DNA from: Sphaerimonospora mesophila NBRC 14179 = JCM 3151
GTDB lineage: Bacteria; Actinomycetota; Actinomycetes; Streptosporangiales; Streptosporangiaceae
DNA length: 64,000 nt
Direction of reading: 5' to 3'
Assembly: GCA_001552515.1 (NCBI GenBank)
Contig: BCRI01000004.1
Coordinates: 1 to 64,000 of the forward strand
The position numbers and the translations under genes are program-made. Position 1 is the stretch's first letter; each line of letters opens with the position of its first letter. Below are positions 24,479 through 34,252 of this stretch, in pieces. The notes below the pieces were generated by a model. It was not told where the DNA came from. It searched no databases and saw only the letters and a list, made by a program, of their open reading frames with translations.

Positions 24479-25786
24479 TCACTCCCCGCGGAGGAAGGAC
24501 CTGATCTTCGCCCAGCGTTCACCGTACCGCGCCTCGGTCCCGTGGGCGGTCGGCCGGTAGTAGCGGCGTTCCCGCAGCTCCTCGGGGACGTAGTCCTGCC
24601 TCACCAGGCCATGCTCGAAGTCGTGCGGGTACTGGTAGCCCTTCCCGTGGCCGAGCTTCTTCGCTCCGGGGTAGTGCGCGTCGCGCAGGTGGGCGGGGAT
24701 CGGCCCGAGCAGGCCACGCCGTACGTCGTCGCAGGCGGCCCCGATGGCCGTCACGACCGCGTTGGACTTGGGCGCGAGCGCACAGTGGATGACCGCCTGG
24801 GCGAGGTTGATCCGGCCCTCGGGCAGGCCGATGAAGTCCACGGCCTGGGCGGCGGCGACCGCGGTCTGCAGGCACGTGGGGTCGGCCATGCCGACGTCCT
24901 CCGACGCGAAGATCACGATCCGGCGGGCGATGAACCGCGGGTCCTCCCCCGCCTCCACCATCCTGGCCAGGTAGTGCAGCGCGGCGTCGGCGTCCGATCC
25001 GCGCATGCTCTTGATGAACGCGCTCACCACGTCGTAGTGCTGATCGCCCTGGCGGTCGTACCGTACGGCCGCCTTGTCGACCGCCCGTTCCACGACCTCC
25101 ACCGTGACGTCGTCGGCGAGCAGCGCGGCGGCCTCCAGGTAGGTGAGCGAGCGCCGGGCGTCGCCCCCGGCGAGCCGGACGAGCTGGTCGAGCGCGTCGG
25201 GCCGCAGGGTGACCCGCCCGTCCAGACCACGTGGGTCGACGACCGCGCGCTCCAGGACGAGACGGATGTCGTCTTCGGTCAGCGACTCCAGCGTGAGCAG
25301 CAGCGAGCGGGACAGCAGCGGGGAGATGACCGAGAAATACGGATTCTCCGTGGTCGCGCCGATGAACGTGACCCACCGGTTCTCCACCGCCGGCAGCAGC
25401 GCGTCCTGCTGGGCCTTGTTGAACCTGTGGACCTCGTCGACGAACAGCACGGTCTGCCTGCCCGTCATGCCCAGCTCGCGGCGGGCCTGGTCGATCGCGG
25501 CGCGCACGTCCTTCACGCCGGCCGACACCGCGGAGATCTCCACGAACCTGCGCTTGGTGACGTTCGACACCACGTAGGCGAGCGTGGTCTTGCCGGTCCC
25601 CGGAGGCCCCCACAGGAACAGCGACATCGGCGCGTCGCTCTCGACGAGCCGCCGCAGCGGGGTGCCCGGGCCCAGCAGGTGCCGCTGCCCGATCACCTCG
25701 TCCAGGCCGCGCGGTCGCATCCGCACCGCCAGCGGCTCCTGGCCGCGGTGTGCCTCCTCCGCCGCCGAATCGAACAGGCTCTCCAC
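24479..25786 (-). CDS. rarA: Replication-associated recombination protein A (RarA/MgsA AAA ATPase)
   Basis: 435 aa, clamp-loader-related AAA+ ATPase acting at stalled replication forks. Walker [10 protein letters not shown] (60-68), Walker B LFVDEVHR (114-121), sensor-1 GATTENP, then the RarA-specific C-terminal tetramerisation region ([19 protein letters not shown]). Start is GTG at 25786 (VESLFD), where homology begins; the frame is open further upstream into the MITE-like element, which is not coding. No conspicuous ribosome site. Confidence 0.94.
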   Translation of the reverse strand: MESLFDSAAEEAHRGQEPLAVRMRPRGLDEVIGQRHLLGPGTPLRRLVESDAPMSLFLWGPPGTGKTTLAYVVSNVTKRRFVEISAVSAGVKDVRAAIDQARRELGMTGRQTVLFVDEVHRFNKAQQDALLPAVENRWVTFIGATTENPYFSVISPLLSRSLLLTLESLTEDDIRLVLERAVVDPRGLDGRVTLRPDALDQLVRLAGGDARRSLTYLEAAALLADDVTVEVVERAVDKAAVRYDRQGDQHYDVVSAFIKSMRGSDADAALHYLARMVEAGEDPRFIARRIVIFASEDVGMADPTCLQTAVAAAQAVDFIGLPEGRINLAQAVIHCALAPKSNAVVTAIGAACDDVRRGLLGPIPAHLRDAHYPGAKKLGHGKGYQYPHDFEHGLVRQDYVPEELRERRYYRPTAHGTEARYGERWAKIRSFLRGE

Positions 25787-25815
25787 ATCGCCGACCCTAC
25801 CGTCAGGAAGGGGCA

Positions 25816-25982
25816 CTAGGGAGTGTTGAAAAAGTGCTGTCCGTCGCGAGCGTGGCTCCAGATGGATGCATCGCAAGGCGGAGGAGGAGCTCGTAGCCGG
25901 AGGCTACGGGCGACGAGTCCGACGCCGCGAAGCGCCATCTGGGCCGCGCGTAGCAGGACATGACTTTTGCAACACGACCTAG
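25816..25982. mobile_element. MITE-like palindromic element with CTAG target duplications
   Basis: A 159-bp element (25820-25978) flanked by CTAG on both sides (25816-25819, 25979-25982). Terminal inverted repeats match at 18 of 23 positions (left GGAGTGTTGAAAAAGTGCTG..., right read inward GTCGTGTTGCAAAAGTCATG...). Inside are nested inverted repeats CCAGATGG/CCATCTGG and GTAGCCGGAGGCTAC, so one strand can fold almost entirely. It has no coding capacity. CTAG target duplication fits IS5-type transposases, so it may be a non-autonomous derivative; that parentage is inference. Confidence 0.8.
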
Positions 25983-26455
25983 CCTCCCCAGACCGCGGTC
26001 GCTCCGCTGTGCCCGAGCCGTACGACGTAGTAGCCGACGGCCAGGGCGAACACGACGGCGACGGCCGAGACGGCCACGACGGCGGGGCCCGCCGCGGGGC
26101 CTTCTGGCCGGGGCCGGGTGAACCGGACGAGCAGCAGGGCGGCCACGGCGAGCCCCACCGTGAGCAGCGTCAGGGGACCGGCGAGGCTCTCGTGCTCGAC
26201 GACGGGTGCGGGCATGTTCCCCTGGAACAGCCGGTCCCCGAACGCCTCACCGCTCTCCCTGGCCGCGAACACGGCGACCGGCGCGGCCAGGGCGCTCAGC
26301 ACGACGGCCCAGTCCAGCCGGTGACGCAGGCGCGACAGGCGGAGCAGCGGCAGCGCGGCATATGCGATCACCAGCACCGCGAGCAGCGGTGTCAGCACCA
26401 CCGCCACGTGGACGATCAGGGGGTGGGCGGGGAGACCGAAGATCTGGTCGAACAT
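25979..26455 (-). CDS. DUF2231 family membrane protein
   Basis: 158 aa with four hydrophobic segments (about 11-35, 45-60, 90-108, 120-145). The start MFDQIFGLPAHPLIVHVAVVLTP carries the DUF2231 signature GLPAHPLxVH; the two histidines suggest haem or metal contact, not shown. ATG at 26455 follows an AGGAG site. Its stop codon TAG is made of bases from the CTAG duplication of the adjacent MITE-like element, so the insertion may have set the present C-terminus. Confidence 0.85.
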   Translation of the reverse strand: MFDQIFGLPAHPLIVHVAVVLTPLLAVLVIAYAALPLLRLSRLRHRLDWAVVLSALAAPVAVFAARESGEAFGDRLFQGNMPAPVVEHESLAGPLTLLTVGLAVAALLLVRFTRPRPEGPAAGPAVVAVSAVAVVFALAVGYYVVRLGHSGATAVWGG

Positions 26456-26755
26456 CGAGGTCGCTCCTGTGCGGGGGTCGCGTGAGCCCGGGGCGGGAGT
26501 GTCCCGGCGCCTCATCCCCCATACACCCCCGGGTCGCTGAAGGTTCGCCGACGGACCGGCTCCCACGCAGATCGGCTCACCCGCGATCGGCTCGCCCGCG
26601 GATCGGTTCGTTGACGGATCAGGGCGGGGAGGCAGGTATTTTACGGCAAAGGCGTAGTAATACCCACAATGAGAGTGCTTTACACGAAGCGAACGCGATC
26701 ACGACTAGAGTGACGGTTCGAAATCGTCATAGAAGGTAAAAGGGAAGGCAAAGCG
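26456..26755. promoter_or_regulatory. Divergent intergenic region with four 15-16 bp tandem repeats
   Basis: 300 bp between the divergent DUF2231 and cyclophilin genes. At 26554-26616 there are four imperfect head-to-tail repeats of about 15-16 bp (GACCGGCTCCCACGCA, GATCGGCTCACCCGC, GATCGGCTCGCCCGCG, GATCGGTTCGTTGACG). The last one contains TTGACG, a possible -35 box, followed about 20 bp later by TATTTT; the spacing is too long for a confident promoter call. The repeats may be operator copies. Confidence 0.45.
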
Positions 26756-27649
26756 GTGACCGACACTGATCGGCAGAAGCAGCCGGCTTCGCGCACGGCC
26801 AAGCGTACTACCACCCCCCGTGTCGGCCTGGGTCTCGGCGTGGGCCTCAGCGTGCTCGCGCTCATAGGCGGCCTGGCCGCGTGCGGCGGCACGAACGACG
26901 CCGCCGGCGCCAACTCCGGAGAGGAGAGCCCGAGCGCCGCGCCGTCCGCCGGCCCCTCCGCCATCCCCTCGGAGATAGCGGATCCGACGCCGACCGCGCG
27001 CCCCACCGACCTTCGGAAGATCACCTGCCAGTACCGCAAGGACGACAGCGGCAGCCCGGCCAAGTTCGTCGGCTACCCCCCGAAGAGGCTCAGCGCGAAG
27101 GTCATCAAGGCATCCAAGATGACGATGAAGACGAACCTCGGCGACATCGTGATCGAACTGGCCACCGGGGACGCGCCGTGCACGGTGAACTCGTTCGCGT
27201 TCCTGGCCCAGAAGAACTTCTTCGACAACACCGTCTGCCACCGGCTGGCCACGCTGGAGACCAACGGCGTCGGGCTGCTGCAGTGCGGCGACCCCCAGGC
27301 CAAGGGCGACGGCAAGAACCCGACCGACGGCACCGGCGGCCCCGGCTATCTGTTCGACGACGAGAACCTCGGCCCGCACTACGTCCGTGGCGTCGTCTTC
27401 ATGGCCCAGGGCGGGGAGGACGCCAACTCCAACGGCAGCCAGTTCGCCATCTCGTTCACCGATGAGAACGCTCAGCTCCCGCAGGCGTACACGCCGTTCG
27501 GCATGGTGAGCAAGGGCCTCGACATCGTCGACAAGATCGCCAAGGGCGGCGTCATCGTGTTTCCCGACGGCGGCGACATCACCAACGACGATGGCGGCTC
27601 CAACGCCCCCAAGACCCGCATCGTGATCAAGGACGTCACGATCTCCTGA
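26756..27649 (+). CDS. Cyclophilin-type peptidyl-prolyl isomerase, lipoprotein (paralogue 1)
   Basis: 297 aa. A basic N-tail, a hydrophobic segment and a lipobox LAAC with C43 as the lipidated cysteine; then an Ala/Pro/Ser linker and the cyclophilin domain (about 118-297) with MKTNLGDIVIEL, PCTVNSFAFLA, GTGGPGYLFDDE and NGSQFAISF. Works as a folding catalyst on the outer face of the membrane. GTG start at 26756 after AGGGAAGG. Some active-site residues differ from classical cyclophilin (FFIxF reads FAISF), so activity may be weak. It is directly followed by repeat element A. Confidence 0.92.
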   Translation: MTDTDRQKQPASRTAKRTTTPRVGLGLGVGLSVLALIGGLAACGGTNDAAGANSGEESPSAAPSAGPSAIPSEIADPTPTARPTDLRKITCQYRKDDSGSPAKFVGYPPKRLSAKVIKASKMTMKTNLGDIVIELATGDAPCTVNSFAFLAQKNFFDNTVCHRLATLETNGVGLLQCGDPQAKGDGKNPTDGTGGPGYLFDDENLGPHYVRGVVFMAQGGEDANSNGSQFAISFTDENAQLPQAYTPFGMVSKGLDIVDKIAKGGVIVFPDGGDITNDDGGSNAPKTRIVIKDVTIS

Positions 27650-27665
27650 CCCCCTCACCCCCGTG

Positions 27666-27908
27666 GTGATCTTGCGAATTCTCGCAGACAGGGTCGCCGA
27701 ACTGCGCGAACACCATTCGCGATCTTGCAGAAACTCGCATACGACCCACGTGACCCGGGCCGCCAACGTTCGTGATCTTGTAGTCGCATCCGAACTGCAA
27801 GATCACGAACGTTGTTTTCCCTGGTAGAGCCGCACGAGTGCGAGTTTCTGCAAGATCACGCCATGCGAAGGCCCAGATGAGCGGGCCCCGGTGCGTGAAT
27901 TCGCAAGA

Positions 27909-27912
<4 letters not shown>
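27666..27912. repeat. Large palindromic intergenic element A (3+3 units of 53 bp)
   Basis: Fills the gap between the convergent cyclophilin and aspS genes. Five 21-bp cores, related to GTGATCTTGCAGAAACTCGC, are seen: forward at 27666 and 27719, inverted ending at 27859 and 27912. The centre carries a forward and an inverted core in one hairpin (starts 27772, ends 27806). Successive cores are exactly 53 bp apart on each side. The 32-bp stretches between cores are partly conserved (AGGGTCGCC, ACTGCGCG). Outer arms match 20/21, middle arms 20/21, central arms 16/16. The aspS stop codon lies inside the last core. A second copy is at 34002-34237. Confidence 0.95.
27765..27813. terminator. Central hairpin of element A
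   Basis: Perfect 16-bp arms (27765-27780 and 27798-27813, AACGTTCGTGATCTTG and its complement) around 17 bases, followed by GTTTTCCC on the plus strand. In shape it can end transcription from the cyclophilin gene, and read the other way from aspS. Confidence 0.65.
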
Positions 27913-29680
<1,768 letters not shown>

Positions 29681-29684
<4 letters not shown>

Positions 29685-30937
29685 GAGAGTCTTCCCTTCA
29701 GGACGTCGACGACCTCGGCGAACGGCACCGCGGTCTGGTCGGCTGTGGTCAGGTCCTTCACTTGTACGGCTCCCGCCTCGATGTCGCGGTCGCCGAGGAT
29801 GACGGCGTAGCGGGCGCCGCTGCGGTCGGCGGCCTTCATGGCGCCCTTGACGCCGCGGCCGCCGAAGGACATGTCGACGGCGAGACCGGCCCGGCGCAGG
29901 GCCGCGACCAGCGGGAAGATCCGCCGCCTGGCCTCCTCGCCGAGCGGCACGGCGAACACGTCGACGCGGCCGGCCCGCTCGGCGAGCAGCCCCTCCGCCT
30001 CGAGCGCGAGCACGGTGCGGTCCACCCCGAGCGCCCAGCCGACGCCGGGCAGCTGCGGGCCGCCGATCATCTCGCTCAGCCCGTCGTAGCGGCCGCCGCC
30101 GCCGACCGCCGACTGGGCGCCGAGCCCGTCGTGGACGAACTCGAAGGTCGTCCGGGTGTAGTAGTCGAGGCCGCGGACCAGCCGGGGATCGTCCTCGTAC
30201 GGCACGCCGGCCGCGGTCAGCAGACCGCGGACCTCCTCGTGGTAGGCCTTGCAGGCCCCGCAGAGGTGATCGGTCACCAGCGGCGCATCGGCGAGCTGCG
30301 CGCGCACCTCCGGGCGCTTGTCGTCGAGCACACGCAACGGATTGATCTCGATTCGCTGCCGGGTCGCCTCGTCGAGGTCGAGCGCGCGCAGGAAGTCCTG
30401 CAGCGCGGCGCGGTAGGCGGGACGGCACTCCTTGCAGCCCAGCGAGTTCAGCAGCAGGCGCACGCGGCGCAGGCCGAGCGAGGCGTAGCCGTCCATGGCC
30501 AGCACGATCAGCTCGGCGTCGAGCGCCGGGTCCTCGGCTCCCAGCGCCTCAGCGCCGACCTGGGAGAAGTGGCGGTAGCGGCCCGCCTGCGCGCGCTCGT
30601 AGCGGAAGAAGCTGCCCGAGTACCAGAGCTTGATCGGCAGCGGTCCGCCGTACAGGCCGTGCTCGATCACGGCGCGCACCACGCTGGCCGTGCCCTCGGG
30701 GCGCAGCGTCAGCGACTGGCCGCCCCTGCTGGTGAACGTGTACATCTCCTTGGTGACGATGTCGGTCGACTCGCCGACACCGCGCGAGAACAGCCCGGTG
30801 TCCTCGAACGCGGGCGTCTCGACGTATCCGTACCCCGCGCGGCGGGCGGGCGCGGCCAGCGCGTCGCGCACGGCGAGCACGGTCTCAGAACGCGGCGGCA
30901 TCCAGTCGAAGGTGCCCTTTGGCGCTTGAAAAGTCAT
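29681..30937 (-). CDS. hisS: Histidine--tRNA ligase
   Basis: Class II synthetase, 418 aa. Motif 2 ([25 protein letters not shown]), HisA motifs [15 protein letters not shown] and GGGGRYDGL, and a C-terminal anticodon-binding domain. A Cys cluster (GCKEC, LCGAC) lies in the insertion domain. ATG at 30937 shares one base with the stop of the MBL gene (TGATG); a GTG one codon upstream is the alternative. Coupled on both sides: MBL-hisS-aspS. Confidence 0.96.
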
Positions 30938-31629
30938 CACAATCCCCTGCTAGGGCCTGCCGCGACGTTCCCGAGGAAGGGGTTGGTCGCGCGCTCGCGC
31001 CCAATGGTCGTCTGTGGTCCGTGACCGGGCAGGACCACGGTGTCGTCCGGCAGCGTCATCGTCTTCGCGAGACTGCGGAGCATCACGGCGTGGTCCCCGC
31101 CCGGGAGGTCGGTTCTGCCGATGGAGCCGGCGAACAGCAGGTCGCCCGAGAACAGGACGTGGGTGTCACGCCCCTGCGAGTCCCGTACGGGCGTCCGGAA
31201 CGTCACCGACCCCCTGGTATGGCCGGGCCGATGGTCGACCGTGAGCTCCAGACCGGCGAGCTCGAGCACCGCCCCGTCCGACAGCTCCCTGACGTCGTCG
31301 GGCTCGCCGAACTCCAGCCCCCCGAACATCTGCCGTGCCGGGCCCGGGAACCCCTTGGCCGGATCCGACAGCAGTTCGCGATCGTCGGGGTGGATCCAGG
31401 CGGGGACGTCACGGGCGCCGCACACGGGCACGACGGACCACATATGGTCGATGTGACCGTGGGTCAGCAGCACCGCGACGGGCTTCAGCCGATGCTCGCG
31501 CAGGAGGTCGTCGACGCCCTCGACGGCGTCCTGACCTGGATCGACGATCACGCACTCCTCGCCCGGAGCGGGAGCGACGACGTAGCAGTTGGTCTGGAAC
31601 GACCCTGCGGGAAACCCGGCGACGAGCAC
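30937..31629 (-). CDS. Metallo-beta-lactamase-fold hydrolase (glyoxalase II-like)
   Basis: 230 aa. Zinc-binding HGHIDH motif ([10 protein letters not shown]), the second histidine in PGHTRGS, the bridging Asp in FSGDLLF and a final PGHGP. Belongs to the GloB-like thioester hydrolases that in actinobacteria lie next to hisS; the physiological substrate is not known. GTG at 31629 gives the typical [16 protein letters not shown] start. The longer open frame upstream runs into the promoter region. Confidence 0.9.
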   Translation of the reverse strand: MLVAGFPAGSFQTNCYVVAPAPGEECVIVDPGQDAVEGVDDLLREHRLKPVAVLLTHGHIDHMWSVVPVCGARDVPAWIHPDDRELLSDPAKGFPGPARQMFGGLEFGEPDDVRELSDGAVLELAGLELTVDHRPGHTRGSVTFRTPVRDSQGRDTHVLFSGDLLFAGSIGRTDLPGGDHAVMLRSLAKTMTLPDDTVVLPGHGPQTTIGRERATNPFLGNVAAGPSRGL

Positions 31630-31656
31630 GGAAGCGGCCTCTGCGTCTCGTGAGGA

Positions 31657-31686
31657 TGTATCAAGGATTACGCGAGCGAATGTAAC
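31657..31686 (-). promoter_or_regulatory. Probable promoter of MBL-hisS-aspS
   Basis: On the minus strand GTTACA (31686-31681), 18 bp, GATACA (31662-31657), 28 bp ahead of the GTG start. Good spacing, moderate box match. Confidence 0.5.
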
Positions 31687-31766
31687 CGAAGGGTACCGGT
31701 GCGGGTCGGCAGGCTGCGAACCAACGCCCGTCAGCCGATACGATTCGCCCACCTCAATAGTCATTC

Positions 31767-31794
31767 TTGGAGCAGTCGAGCCGGATGCTATACA
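31767..31794 (+). promoter_or_regulatory. Probable promoter of the second cyclophilin gene
   Basis: TTGGAG (31767-31772), 16 bp, TATACA (31789-31794), about 60 bp before the start. With the divergent promoter it shares the 226-bp gap 31630-31855. Confidence 0.5.
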
Positions 31795-31855
31795 ACCATG
31801 GCGGCTCCGGCGAGGCGGCACCGAGCTCACGACAATGGGAAACAGGGAGGTCGAA

Positions 31856-32686
31856 GTGGCCACCGGCAAGGACCGGCGCAGGCAGCTCGCCAGGGAGCAC
31901 TACGAGCGGCAGATGAAGGTACGGGCCGAACGGCAGCGCAGGGCCCGGCGCAACGCCGTCATCGGCACCAGCACCGCGGTCGTGGTCGTGGTGGGCGGCG
32001 TCGTGGCCGCCGCGACGCTGATCGACCACGATGACCCCGCGCCGAAGCAGAGCCCGGCGGCCGCGGTCGAGGAGCCCAAGCCGTACGACCCGGCGACCGG
32101 CCTGTGCGGCTACGTCGCCGCCGAGGGCAGCGGTCAGGTGAAGGACGTCGGCATGCCGCCGTCGAAGGTCAGCACCGCGCCGGCGACGATGCGGATCACG
32201 ACCAATCTCGGCGCCATCGACGTCAAGCTGGAGACCGAGAAGGCGCCCTGCACGGTCAACTCCTTCCGGTATCTGGCGTCGAAGGACTACTTCGACGACA
32301 CCAAGTGTCACCGGATGGGCACGGACTTCCCGATCCTGCAGTGCGGCGACCCGCTGGCCAAGGCCGACGGCAAGAACCCGACCGACGGCCAGGGCGGCCC
32401 CGGCTACCGGTTCGCCGACGAGAACCTGGCGGGCGCCAAGTACACGCGGGGGGTGCTCGCCATGGCCAACAGCGGCCCCAACACCAACGGCAGCCAGTTC
32501 TTCATCGTGTTCGGGGACACCACGCTGCCCCCGAGCTACACACCCTTCGGTACGGTGACCAAAGGACTCGAAATCGTGGACAAGGTGGCCAAGAAGGGCG
32601 TCCTCGCCGGCGGGCCCGGCGACGGTACGGGCGCCCCCAAGCAGACCGTCCAAATCAAAGACGTGACAATCACCGGCAAGAGCTGA
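31856..32686 (+). CDS. Cyclophilin-type peptidyl-prolyl isomerase, membrane-anchored (paralogue 2)
   Basis: 276 aa. A strongly basic cytoplasmic N-tail (KDRRRQLAREHYERQMKVRAERQRRARR), one transmembrane helix (about 34-55), then an extracytoplasmic cyclophilin domain with NLGAIDVKLE, PCTVNSFRYLA, GQGGPGYRFADE and the classical NGSQFFIVF. GTG at 31856 follows AGGGAGG at the right distance; an ATG at 31835 is the alternative and would add seven residues. Related to the lipoprotein cyclophilin at 26756, with hisS-aspS between. Followed by the DUF349 gene. Confidence 0.93.
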   Translation: MATGKDRRRQLAREHYERQMKVRAERQRRARRNAVIGTSTAVVVVVGGVVAAATLIDHDDPAPKQSPAAAVEEPKPYDPATGLCGYVAAEGSGQVKDVGMPPSKVSTAPATMRITTNLGAIDVKLETEKAPCTVNSFRYLASKDYFDDTKCHRMGTDFPILQCGDPLAKADGKNPTDGQGGPGYRFADENLAGAKYTRGVLAMANSGPNTNGSQFFIVFGDTTLPPSYTPFGTVTKGLEIVDKVAKKGVLAGGPGDGTGAPKQTVQIKDVTITGKS

Positions 32687-32748
32687 CGTAATTACTACAC
32701 CAAGGGGATATCGGGCCCTGGAGGCTGATTCAAGTGCGGGAGGACACG

Positions 32749-33978
32749 GTGAGCACCGACCCGTGGGGCCGGGTAGACGATGACGGCACCGTCTACGTGC
32801 GTACGGCTGAGGGAGAACGGGCCGTCGGGTCCTGGCAGGCCGGTGAGCCGGAGGAGGCGTTGGCCTACTTCCACCGCAAGTTCGAGGAGCTGGCCGGACA
32901 GGTCCAGCTTCTCGAGCAGCGGGTGCGCGAGACCGACCTGGCACCGGCCCAGGCCGAGGCGAGCATCGCCAAACTGCGGGAGGCGGTGGCCGGGGCGAAC
33001 GCCGTCGGGGACCTGGCATCCCTGGAGACGCGCCTGACGGCGCTGAGCGAGCTGGTCGGCCGGCGTCGCGAGGAGCTGCGGGCCGCGCGCGAGCAGGCCC
33101 GCGCCCAGGCGCGGGAGACCAAGGAGCGGATCGTCGCCGAGGCCGAGCGGATCGCCGAGGAGGCGACCCACTGGAAGTCCGGCGGGGAGCGGCTGCGTCA
33201 GCTCGTCGAGGAGTGGAAGGCGGCCGAGCGGATCGACCGTGCCACCGAGGCGGCGCTGTGGAAGCGCATGTCCGCGGCGCGTACGGCGTTCGCGAAGCGG
33301 CGCAAGGCCTACTTCTCCTCGCTGGACGAGCAGCGCGACGCGGTGCGCACGGCCAAGGAGCGGATCGTGGGCGAGGCCGAGGCGCTGGCGGCCTCGACAG
33401 ACTGGACCGGCACGGCGGCGGCCTACCGCGAGCTGATGCGGCAGTGGAAGGCCGCCGGGCGGGCGTCTCGTGAGGTCGAGGACGAGCTGTGGGCCCGCTT
33501 CAAGGGCGCCCAGGACCAGTTCTTCCAGGCCCGGTCGGCGGTGTACGCCGAGCGGGACGCCTCGTTCGCGGCCAACGCCGAGGTCAAGGAGGGGCTGCTG
33601 GCCGAGGCCGAGCGCCTGCTGCCGGTCGCCGACGCCCGTTCCGCCAGGGCCGCGCTGCGCGGCATCCTGGAGCGCTGGGAGGCCGCCGGTCCGGTGCCGC
33701 GCGACATGCGCGACCGGCTGGAGGGCGGCCTGCGCAAGGTCGACGACGCCGTCCGCCGGGCCGAGGAGCAGGAATGGAAGCGCACCAACCCCGAGGCCAG
33801 GGCTCGCGCCCAGGACACCGTCAACCAGCTGCGCAGGTCCATCGACCAGCTTGAGACGCGGCTCGCGAAGGCCCAGGCGGCCGGGCGGGACAAGGAGGCC
33901 AAGGAGACCGAGGAGTCCCTGGCCGCCCGCCGCTCCTGGCTGCTGGAGGCCGAGCGCACGCTCGCCGAGTTCTCCTAG
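32749..33978 (+). CDS. DUF349 coiled-coil protein
   Basis: 409 aa, almost entirely helical, rich in Glu/Arg/Ala. Repeated DUF349 units are visible by their conserved motif (HWKSGGERLRQLVEEWKAAERID, WTGTAAAYRELMRQWKAAGRAS, RSARAALRGILERWEAAGPVP). GTG at 32749 is preceded by GGGAGG; a GTG 15 bases upstream is weaker. The gene is conserved beside relA in actinobacteria, but its role is unknown. It reads into repeat element B. Confidence 0.9.
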   Translation: MSTDPWGRVDDDGTVYVRTAEGERAVGSWQAGEPEEALAYFHRKFEELAGQVQLLEQRVRETDLAPAQAEASIAKLREAVAGANAVGDLASLETRLTALSELVGRRREELRAAREQARAQARETKERIVAEAERIAEEATHWKSGGERLRQLVEEWKAAERIDRATEAALWKRMSAARTAFAKRRKAYFSSLDEQRDAVRTAKERIVGEAEALAASTDWTGTAAAYRELMRQWKAAGRASREVEDELWARFKGAQDQFFQARSAVYAERDASFAANAEVKEGLLAEAERLLPVADARSARAALRGILERWEAAGPVPRDMRDRLEGGLRKVDDAVRRAEEQEWKRTNPEARARAQDTVNQLRRSIDQLETRLAKAQAAGRDKEAKETEESLAARRSWLLEAERTLAEFS

Positions 33979-34001
33979 CCCTGACCGCCCACCCACCCCC
34001 C

Positions 34002-34237
34002 GTGATCTTGCGGTTTCTCGCACGGAGGGTGGCTGACCTGCGCGCTCCCAGTGCGTGATCTTGCAGAAACTCGCATCTAGGGTCGTTGACCAGCGAGAAC
34101 GCCTGTCGTGATCTTGCAATTGCAAGATCACGACAGGCGTTCTCGCAGGTGAAGCCGCATCGGAGCAAGTTTCTGCAAGATCACGAATTGCATCAGGGCA
34201 GGTAACCGGCCATCCGTGCGAGAAACCGCAAGATCAC
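34002..34237. repeat. Large palindromic intergenic element B (3+3 units of 53 bp)
   Basis: Second copy of the element at 27666-27912, between the convergent DUF349 and relA genes. Forward cores start at 34002, 34055 and 34108; inverted cores end at 34131, 34184 and 34237; every step is 53 bp. The outer cores are identical inverted copies (21/21) and differ from those of element A at the same places on both arms (GGTTT versus GAATT). Middle cores match 19/21. The centre is a perfect palindrome. C-rich and G-rich flanks (CCCCCC before, GGGGGGG after) extend the outer stem. Confidence 0.96.
34093..34146. repeat. Perfect 54-bp palindrome at the centre of element B
   Basis: Each arm is 27 bp (34093-34119 and 34120-34146) with no loop and no mismatch; the centre reads TTGCAATTGCAA. 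Long perfect palindromes are usually lost during replication, so its preservation is notable. Confidence 0.97.
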
Positions 34238-34252
34238 GCCCTGGGGGGGCGA

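Noticed and set aside
25787-25876. N-terminal extension of RarA from an upstream ATG
   Set aside because: The extra codons run through the MITE-like element and have no similarity to the family; homology starts at the GTG at 25786.
25816-25982. Intrinsic terminator of the DUF2231 gene
   Set aside because: The structure is foldable, but CTAG duplications and matching termini point to a transposed element; a terminator role may be secondary.
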